From the NCBI GenBank assembly GCA_945836785.1, contig CAMAMD010000018.1:1-13828 (forward strand): a DNA stretch of 13,828 bases, written 5' to 3'. This document shows, piece by piece, positions 8,638 through 13,828 of the stretch. Source of the stretch: an uncultured Clostridium sp. (GTDB lineage: Bacteria; Bacillota_A; Clostridia; Lachnospirales; Lachnospiraceae). Both the position numbers and the translations under genes were made by a program. Numbering within the stretch: the first letter of the stretch is position 1; the number at the start of each line of letters is the position of its first letter. The notes under the pieces are model-generated. The model had not been told where the DNA came from, did no database searches, and worked only from the letters and a program-made list of their open reading frames with translations.

Positions 8638-8708
8638 ACGGTTTTCCTACATTATACATATACCCATATCATATTCCCTTAGTGCGACAATCTCTGTATT
8701 TGCCTTAG
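8638..8708. repeat. Extra right arm next to R2 (tandem partial copy)
   Basis: This segment begins ACGGTTTTCCTACATTATAC, matching the right arm of R3 and R1 (GGTTTTCC, then ATTAT), and contains GTGCGACA as in the outer flank of R3. It ends with GACAATCTCTGTATTTGCCTTAG, close to the end of the preceding arm; ATTTGCCTTAG occurs at 8627-8637 and 8698-8708. No matching left arm was found near 8240-8400. Its end overlaps the stop codon of the last M14-like gene (8707-8705). Confidence 0.65.
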
Positions 8709-9631
8709 TCTGCTAGGATTTTGAAGGCAATTGTTTTGGCATATACCATCGGTTTCGTGTAGTTAAAGAAGATGGTTCCAGCCACCGGTGCCTTGATTTC
8801 TTCCCGCACATCACCTTCAAACGGATCATAGATAAATGCCAAAGTGTCACCCTTCTTGACCATCTGTCCGGTTGACGCCAGAGCATGGAACAATCCTGCC
8901 CGTTTTGTCTGAACTGTTGAAAGCTTTTCCTCATTGATAACCACTGAATTTTGTACTTCCTCAACCGGACAGTCTATTATATTTTTGGCGTTCAGGAAAC
9001 GAAGAACCGCATTATATGACATAAGTGCTTTCTCATTGTCCACACTGTCTGTCGCCCCTGTATATATACTGAATGCATCCGTGTCCCATATCTGCCAGTT
9101 ATAATTCAATGTTGTGGTGTCATATGGTCTTGGCTCACGCAGAACCACATATGGCATGCCAAATTTTTTGGCGTCCTCTATATCCTCAAGTCCCGTTCTC
9201 ATGATTCGGATATGCGGTGCATAATCTCCTGCGACATAATTGCTGGTAAACTGTAATCCGTACGGATAATCCTTAATCCCCTGAAATATGCCATCTGCTA
9301 TACGCTGTACGGTTTCACCCTCATTATATCCCGGAAACATACGGTTTATATCCGTATGATCAGGTGCCCAGAATCTCTGTCCGATATTGAGGGAATAATG
9401 ATTGGCAGATGGAACAATCATGATTTTCTTTTTAATTCTGTCCGGATCATTCGCCTCTACTTCTTTCAGCTTACGTATCAGCTGCGAACAGACATATAAC
9501 TGCTGAATCTCATTTCCACGCAGAGATCCCACGATACACGCTCCAAGTCCGCCCTCTCCAAATTCGTAGCCCTCAATCACGAGATTCTCTCTATATAATG
9601 ACTGCAATTCAAATATTTTTTTCTTTTTCAT
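8705..9631 (-). CDS. Succinylglutamate desuccinylase/aspartoacylase-like (M14) protein, metal site lost
   Basis: A 308-residue cytosolic M14-type protein. The fold markers remain: DINRMFPG (94-101) and a C-terminal barrel-sandwich region (about 245-308) of the kind seen in AstE/AspA relatives. The zinc motif, HGxE in active members, reads LRGNE (37-41), so the first ligand His is Arg38 with only Glu41 kept; the region of the second His (DxH) reads GLQFTSN (125-131), and the catalytic Glu region reads YTGATDS (190-196). It is therefore probably a pseudoenzyme that binds a ligand or regulates its partner (inference). GGGGAGGTGA, made from the last codons and stop of the upstream M14 gene, is its ribosome site. 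Six bases separate the two genes. It is the last gene of the ATP-grasp operon. The paralogy with its upstream neighbour is by motif, not by computed alignment. Confidence 0.8.
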   Translation of the reverse strand: MKKKKIFELQSLYRENLVIEGYEFGEGGLGACIVGSLRGNEIQQLYVCSQLIRKLKEVEANDPDRIKKKIMIVPSANHYSLNIGQRFWAPDHTDINRMFPGYNEGETVQRIADGIFQGIKDYPYGLQFTSNYVAGDYAPHIRIMRTGLEDIEDAKKFGMPYVVLREPRPYDTTTLNYNWQIWDTDAFSIYTGATDSVDNEKALMSYNAVLRFLNAKNIIDCPVEEVQNSVVINEEKLSTVQTKRAGLFHALASTGQMVKKGDTLAFIYDPFEGDVREEIKAPVAGTIFFNYTKPMVYAKTIAFKILAD

Positions 9632-9637
9632 GCCGTA

Positions 9638-10573
9638 TCACCTCCCCAAAATCCTCGCCAACAGAGACCCTGCATAAACAACAGGATATTCTCTGAGCGT
9701 AAATACGATTCCATTTGAAGGTGATATAACAGGCTCCGGTTCCTCACCGGTCTGCGGATTTACAATCAGACCAATCAGATCGCCTTTTTTTACATCCTTC
9801 CAGTGTTCAACCTTTGGAATAAATACACCTGCAACCTTTGCATTCAGGTAACTCACATATCCGTCTGTAGATACAATAGGTTCACGAATTTCACCTACCG
9901 GCCCGTCCCACATATCCATCGATTTCATCAGATTGAAAATACCTTCTGTCAGCTGCTCACAATATTCATTGGTAATTCTCATACCTACACCCATTTCCAC
10001 TACGAGCGTATTAACACCCATAGAATTTAAGGTATACGCAAATGTTGATTCAAGTACAGTTGCAGCACTGTGCACCCATATGTAATCCATATTCAGTTTC
10101 TTTGCTATCGGAACCAGCCACTCCTCATGCTTTTCGTTGATCCTGATTTGCGGAATTTCTTTCAGATAAGCATTACTTGCATGAATATCGATTGCCACAT
10201 CTGAACCATCTACATCCTCGATAATTTTTGCAGCCATATACTCAGCCATCATACCCTTTTTATTTCCGGGGAATATCCGGTTCATATCCAGATCAAAATC
10301 AGGAATACCTCTGATAATGGAATCCACACCAAGCGGATTCATGGCCGGATATATGTCTACAATCCCCTTCAGATATTCAGGATGTTTTCTTATTCTTTCC
10401 TCCACCAGATAGCATACATACTGGCCTTCCAGTTCGTCTCCGTGTATTCCGGTCACAATACTGATTCTTTTATATTTATCTTTCTTTTCTTTTTTTCCAG
10501 GCATCAGCCTGTTTTTCTTAATCTCAAGTGTTTCCCCCACCGGTAACTCCACTTGGGCTATTGTCTCTATCAT
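9638..10573 (-). CDS. Succinylglutamate desuccinylase/aspartoacylase-family (M14) zinc hydrolase
   Basis: A 311-residue predicted zinc-dependent deacylase or carboxypeptidase acting on an N-acyl amino acid or a peptide-like amide. All key residues are present: His44 and Glu47 in GIHGDE (42-47), DMNRIFPG (96-103) for substrate binding, His131 in AIDIHAS, and the catalytic Glu193 in VVEMG. A C-terminal barrel-sandwich segment covers about 235-311. No signal peptide is seen, so it is cytosolic. The ATG (10573) follows AAAGGTGG (10590-10583) by nine bases and overlaps the end of the transglutaminase gene by 50 bases, which indicates coupling. The substrate is not known; operon context points to the product of the ATP-grasp protein (inference). 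Confidence 0.88.
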   Translation of the reverse strand: MIETIAQVELPVGETLEIKKNRLMPGKKEKKDKYKRISIVTGIHGDELEGQYVCYLVEERIRKHPEYLKGIVDIYPAMNPLGVDSIIRGIPDFDLDMNRIFPGNKKGMMAEYMAAKIIEDVDGSDVAIDIHASNAYLKEIPQIRINEKHEEWLVPIAKKLNMDYIWVHSAATVLESTFAYTLNSMGVNTLVVEMGVGMRITNEYCEQLTEGIFNLMKSMDMWDGPVGEIREPIVSTDGYVSYLNAKVAGVFIPKVEHWKDVKKGDLIGLIVNPQTGEEPEPVISPSNGIVFTLREYPVVYAGSLLARILGR

Positions 10574-11357
10574 CTATTATTTCCACCTTTGCCTTAATTG
10601 TTTGTGTTTGTTCCCCCGTGCCATAAAACTTTCCCTGATTGATGATACAATCCTTATAATCACGTCCTTTGGATATAATAATATAATCATTTCCAATCAA
10701 TGCATCATTCGTAGGGTCAAATCCATACCATCTGCCATTGCAGAAAACCTCCACCCACGCATGGGATTCTCCCTCACCAATCATGAGACCGACCACATAA
10801 CGGGCCGGCAGCATTGCCATACGCACAAATGACAACATAACATGCGCATAGTCCTGACACACACCTTTCTTCAAATCAAATGCAGCTGCAGCCACAGTAT
10901 TAATATCCGTAGCCTGCTTACAGTATGCAAAATATCTGTGGACATCATGCATAATATATTCCGCCATGGCATATTCCGTAAGTTCTGACATTTTAGGTTC
11001 AAAATGTGTCCTGAAATATTTATGCATTCCGGTAGACGGCATTGTATACGGTGACTGTATTTTATAACACATGTTCAGATTTGCATCCGTCTCATATTTA
11101 CTCCAATCTACCGCTGCAACTCCCTCTACAGATACGGAAAATTTATTATGTTCCCCTCTTTTATGCCCGATGAATGTAGTGTTGCCAAAGCCATCCCAGC
11201 TCTCACACAGCATATCAAACGGTTCAACAACCGTATTCATCTCCAAAATATTCTGTCTCACAGATTTCTTCGGAAAACATCTTAACGTAAAATAATGATC
11301 ATGAATATAGTCTCCAAAAAGGATTTCCATCTCATAACTAAATTTTACCTTTTCCAT
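10524..11357 (-). CDS. Transglutaminase-like cysteine protease/amidase
   Basis: A 277-residue protein with the bacterial transglutaminase-like N-terminal beta region (about 5-85) followed by the papain-like core (about 120-230). The triad is complete: Cys167 in KKGVCQDYAH, His199 in GESHAWVEV and Asp214 in WYGFDPTN. Such proteins usually cut or transfer amide bonds, not crosslink proteins. No signal peptide is present. GGGAG (11369-11365) lies seven bases before the ATG, and the gene follows the alpha-E gene by 31 bases. The combination with ATP-grasp and alpha-E genes is the standard neighbourhood for this family and implies a role in processing the ligated product. The Gly/Thr-rich tail is encoded in the 50-base overlap with the next gene. 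Confidence 0.9.
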   Translation of the reverse strand: MEKVKFSYEMEILFGDYIHDHYFTLRCFPKKSVRQNILEMNTVVEPFDMLCESWDGFGNTTFIGHKRGEHNKFSVSVEGVAAVDWSKYETDANLNMCYKIQSPYTMPSTGMHKYFRTHFEPKMSELTEYAMAEYIMHDVHRYFAYCKQATDINTVAAAAFDLKKGVCQDYAHVMLSFVRMAMLPARYVVGLMIGEGESHAWVEVFCNGRWYGFDPTNDALIGNDYIIISKGRDYKDCIINQGKFYGTGEQTQTIKAKVEIIDDRDNSPSGVTGGGNT

Positions 11358-11388
11358 ATTACACTCCCGCCCATAGCACCTGTACTAT

Positions 11389-12051
11389 TTATTCAAAAAT
11401 TTTTTCAAGTTCAAGAACCATGTTCATATCATAGCTCCTACGTTCTTCAATCTCCTTGCCCAATGTGTCAAACAACATTTTGTCATAAAACAGATTGTTG
11501 CGTTCCAGTCTGTGTGCTAATTTCCGATAAGAACGATGCACTTCATTATAATCATAATTTCTGCGCAAATATAAGTCAAGCTGTTCATAATATCTTCCGA
11601 TAAAAATAAACTCACGCTCTTCATCAGTCTCTATCTTATCCTCAATGCAGGTCCAGAAGGCACGCATATAATCCAGAACATGCTGAAGTTCGATAATCGG
11701 CGAAGCACTGTCTTTGCCCTTCTGCATCTCAATCAAAGCCAAATGGATATAAGCCAGTGAATCGGACTTGATCACATTTCTAAATATGATTGCGTTATCA
11801 TATGCTCTGTTCAGGTTGGAGATAACAGAGTTCTCATTGCTCTCATCAAACAGATACCTGGCAACAAAATCCTCCGGGCTGCTGTAAATGTTCGGTATCT
11901 CCATTTCCTTACAGAATGTAATATAAGCATCCTCATGCTCAATAATAAAGTCATACATACGGAAAAACTCCAGTGTCGTAATCAACACACGCTGTCCATA
12001 TCTTCCAAGCCAAAAATAATTATCAACATCTTTTATTCTGATAGTACCCAT
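11389..12051 (-). CDS. Alpha-E (DUF403) protein, short form
   Basis: An all-helical protein that goes with circularly permuted ATP-grasp proteins. The start ATG 12051-12049 gives MGTIRIKDVDNYFWLGRYGQRV, whose YFWLGRYGQR corresponds to the usual N-terminal LYWxxRYxER; GGGAGGAGG (12072-12064) lies 12 bases upstream. A longer in-frame ATG at 12135 would add 28 residues that are only a frame-shifted reading of the ATP-grasp end. The product has 220 residues, against roughly 300 for typical members, so some helices are missing, probably in the second half. It overlaps the ATP-grasp gene by 19 bases. Exact function is unknown; a partner role in amide-bond synthesis has been predicted from gene neighbourhoods. 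Confidence 0.85.
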   Translation of the reverse strand: MGTIRIKDVDNYFWLGRYGQRVLITTLEFFRMYDFIIEHEDAYITFCKEMEIPNIYSSPEDFVARYLFDESNENSVISNLNRAYDNAIIFRNVIKSDSLAYIHLALIEMQKGKDSASPIIELQHVLDYMRAFWTCIEDKIETDEEREFIFIGRYYEQLDLYLRRNYDYNEVHRSYRKLAHRLERNNLFYDKMLFDTLGKEIEERRSYDMNMVLELEKIFE

Positions 12052-13346
12052 GTATCTTTGAAACCTCCTCCCTGTGATGAGTTGACGATAAACGAATCCG
12101 GGTTCCGCGAAAATCTTGTCAATCCGCTCTTCCATACATAAGTTTCCTCGCCACTCAGAACAAATGCACGCAAATCAGCCTTACGCTCAACAATCTTGCC
12201 ATCGTCAACAATCGGTAAATCGAGGAAATTGATAACCTCCTGTGCGATAAATCTTCTCGGCTCATTTGTGATAGTTTCTTTGAACTTTTCAGTTTCTTCT
12301 TTTGTAAGACTGTTACCAAATACGACTCCGTAACCGCCAGCCTCCGCAACATCCTTGATAACCAGTTTTTCAAAATTCTCCATCACATAATCATAATCCT
12401 CCTTATAAAACGGAAGATAGGTCGGTGCATTATGTAATATCGGTTCTTCATTCAGATAGTACCGTACCATCTTTGGCACAAAATAATAGATACCCTTGTC
12501 ATCCGCAATTCCGTTTCCGGGAGCATTGATCAACGCCACATTGCCTTTTCTGTAAACATCCATGATATGCGGAACGCCAATCAATGAATCCTCGCAGAAG
12601 CACATCGGATCCAGATACTCATCAGAAATACGTCTGTAAAGCGCTCCCACCTGTTTCATCTCGCCCCTGTACGTTTTGAAATACAACTTGTCATTTTCCA
12701 CTGACAAATGTTCCGGCATAGACAGATAAGAATTTGTCCGCTCAGCCAGGTAAGAATGTTCAAAAAACGCTGCATTATATCGTCCCGGTGTGAGTATGAC
12801 ATTGACGCCTCCCGTATTGACATAATCCATTGTTTTCTTCAATATATCAGCATAATCCCGGTTATCATATACCTTATTCTTCTTAAATGACTGCGGTGAG
12901 GACTTCCTGCACAGGTCCCTGGCAATCAAAGGATAGGATGCGCCTGACGGTATTCTCAGATTGTCTTCAAGCACATACCAGGTTCCGTCCACAGCCTGCA
13001 CCAGATCAATTCCGGAAATATGGCTAAAAATGCCTTTGGACGGAATAATTCCTTCGCAGGCAGGCAGATATCCGGATGATGAAATCACAAACTCTTCCGG
13101 GACAATGCCATCCTTGATAATCTGTTTTTCTGTATAGATATCCTTTAAAAAAGCATTCAGCGCATCTACCCTTTGTCTTAATCCCTTTTCCAGATAATCC
13201 CAGTCACTCTTTGTAATCGTCCGCGGAATTGCATCAAAGGGAAACAACTGCTCTTTAAATGTATTATTCTTATATATCCCGAATTTTACACCATATCTGG
13301 CGAGCAGCTTATTAATCGTCTCTGCGTGTTCTACCAAATCATACAT
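12033..13346 (-). CDS. Circularly permuted ATP-grasp amidoligase-like protein
   Basis: First gene of the five-gene operon, 437 residues (typical members about 470). It should activate a carboxylate with ATP and join it to an amine. Family motifs run in order: LFPFDAIPR (34-42), GLRQRVDALNAFLKDIY (55-71), WYVLEDNLRIPSGASY (123-138), FFEHSYLAE (194-202), LYRRISDEYLDP (236-247), NAPGNGIADDKGIYYFVP (274-291), VIKDVAEAGGYGVVFG (329-344), ADLRAFVL (390-397) and the C-terminal VNSSQGGGFKDTWVL (421-435). AAGGAGG lies seven bases before the ATG. The last glycine codons double as the ribosome site of the alpha-E gene. Comparative genomics of amidoligases predicts peptide or peptide-tag synthesis; I know of no established product. 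Confidence 0.92.
   Translation of the reverse strand: MYDLVEHAETINKLLARYGVKFGIYKNNTFKEQLFPFDAIPRTITKSDWDYLEKGLRQRVDALNAFLKDIYTEKQIIKDGIVPEEFVISSSGYLPACEGIIPSKGIFSHISGIDLVQAVDGTWYVLEDNLRIPSGASYPLIARDLCRKSSPQSFKKNKVYDNRDYADILKKTMDYVNTGGVNVILTPGRYNAAFFEHSYLAERTNSYLSMPEHLSVENDKLYFKTYRGEMKQVGALYRRISDEYLDPMCFCEDSLIGVPHIMDVYRKGNVALINAPGNGIADDKGIYYFVPKMVRYYLNEEPILHNAPTYLPFYKEDYDYVMENFEKLVIKDVAEAGGYGVVFGNSLTKEETEKFKETITNEPRRFIAQEVINFLDLPIVDDGKIVERKADLRAFVLSGEETYVWKSGLTRFSRNPDSFIVNSSQGGGFKDTWVLSE
12064..12072 (-). promoter_or_regulatory. Ribosome binding site of the alpha-E gene inside the ATP-grasp gene
   Basis: GGGAGGAGG (minus strand 12072-12064) encodes the glycines of the conserved ATP-grasp SQGGGFKD motif and lies 12 bases before the alpha-E ATG at 12051. 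It supports the shorter alpha-E start and coupled translation. Confidence 0.65.
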
Positions 13347-13440
13347 ACAGGCACCTCCTTTGTTAATAATAATAAGTTCCCTAGTGTTTTGTGTGTCATT
13401 CTTCTACTCCCATACTTATTTTTATTAATTTTACCTTTGC

Positions 13441-13469
13441 ATTATATTATTTTCTTATGTAAAATGGAA
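13441..13469 (-). promoter_or_regulatory. Possible promoter of the ATP-grasp operon
   Basis: On the minus strand a perfect TATAAT (13446-13441) is 17 bases from a weak -35 TTCCAT (13469-13464); start of transcription would be near 13434, about 88 bases before the ATG. A perfect TTGACA lies farther up (13483-13478), but 31 bases from TATAAT, and only poor -10 sequences stand at the right distance from it. The region is strongly A+T-rich. Confidence 0.4.
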
Positions 13470-13623
13470 TACCTATATGTCAAGTGTGAAGATATTATCT
13501 AATTTTTTTATTTTACCTAACAATCTCAAATTCATTTTTAAAAGACCTTAAAATGATTAATTCATATGAATATATTGAAGAAGGAAATAAGGTGCACGAA
13601 AGTGATAGGGGCTGTCGCACGAA
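13470..13623. other. A+T-rich intergenic stretch
   Basis: No credible gene is seen between the ATP-grasp promoter region and element R3. GGGGCTGTCGCACGAAGG (13608-13625) borders the R3 arm and is matched in complement by AGTGCGACA at 8671-8679 next to R2, so the element family may extend to about 13608. Confidence 0.4.
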
Positions 13624-13828
13624 GGTCATATGACATGTATATATGGATAATTCGGAAAACCTGCTCTCGCTCGGTTGCTCACGCAGCGGTGCTAAGCTCG
13701 ACATAAAAGTCCCCAACTCTGTAATTTACACATTGTGTATTACAGAGTTGGGGACTTTCCTGCCTCGCTAAGAACCGGCGTTCACAAACGGTTTTCCTCC
13801 ATTATCCATATATACATGCCATATGACC
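13624..13828. repeat. Palindromic structured element, copy R3 (cut by window end)
   Basis: Third copy of the family. The visible arms 13624-13651 and 13801-13828 are complementary at 27 of 28 positions (A13633 faces C13819), and the right arm runs to the last base, so the element probably continues. Core blocks are 13663-13696 (TCACGCAGCGG) and 13762-13789 (ACCGGCGTTCACAAA); GGAAAACC at 13654-13661 pairs with GGTTTTCC at 13790-13797. The central hairpin is a perfect 19-base-pair stem (13706-13724 with 13740-13758) around a 15-base loop, with short T runs on both sides. It may act as a weak terminator for a gene beyond the window. Confidence 0.8.

Noticed and set aside
8367..8708. Open frames across R2
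   Set aside because: They cover repeat arms and a terminator-like hairpin; no ribosome site or family resemblance.
12052..12135. Longer N-terminus for the alpha-E protein (start at 12135)
   Set aside because: These 28 codons read the ATP-grasp C-terminus in another frame, and the family N-terminus begins at the ATG at 12051, which has a ribosome site.
13478..13483. TTGACA as the -35 box of the ATP-grasp operon promoter
   Set aside because: No reasonable -10 box lies 16-18 bases downstream; TATAAT is 31 bases away.
13553..13633. 26-codon plus-strand frame before R3
   Set aside because: No ribosome site, ends inside the R3 arm, and no recognisable features.
13513..13716. 67-codon minus-strand frame ending upstream of the ATP-grasp gene
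   Set aside because: Its N-terminal half is the R3 core translated and its remainder is A+T-rich intergenic sequence.

Overview
The window looks like a chromosomal segment of a low-to-moderate G+C Gram-positive anaerobe, most likely a Clostridia member of the Lachnospiraceae type (Roseburia, Coprococcus or Butyrivibrio-like). The reasons are the order glmU-pth-mfd-foldase, strong GGAGG ribosome sites, sigma-A-type promoters, an Na+/alanine (AgcS) symporter, and lipoprotein secretion signals. Genus-level placement is a guess. No rRNA, tRNA, CRISPR, phage or transposase gene was seen.

Layout. (1) 1-1945: a plus-strand AgcS-family Na+/amino-acid symporter with its own extended -10 promoter; it carries an unusual extra domain of about 120 residues. 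(2) 1960-2231: first copy of a large palindromic element (R1), placed exactly between convergent genes and containing a two-way terminator hairpin. (3) 8235-2243, minus strand: a housekeeping operon read as glmU (uridylyltransferase domain only), pth, mfd, and a PrsA/SurA-like foldase lipoprotein, driven by a clear promoter at 8334-8362. (4) 8401-8708: second palindromic element (R2), with a duplicated right arm, which closes the next operon. (5) 13346-8705, minus strand: a tightly coupled five-gene operon of circularly permuted ATP-grasp, alpha-E protein, transglutaminase-like cysteine protease, M14-type deacylase/carboxypeptidase with intact metal site, and a second M14-type protein that has lost its metal site. 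(6) 13347-13828: an A+T-rich promoter region and a third palindromic element (R3) cut by the window edge.

How the genes work together. The ATP-grasp/alpha-E/transglutaminase set is known from comparative genomics as a predicted amide-bond-forming (peptide or peptide-tag) system without an established product; here it is joined to a catalytic and a pseudo-enzymatic M14 protein. An attractive reading is ligation of amino acids or acyl-amines by the ATP-grasp and alpha-E proteins, with the transglutaminase-like and M14 proteins trimming or transferring the product. The glmU-pth-mfd-foldase operon joins cell-wall sugar nucleotide supply, peptidyl-tRNA recycling, transcription-coupled repair and protein export. 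The three palindromic elements share a conserved core, while their internal hairpin stems differ in sequence yet stay paired, so structure seems to be under selection.
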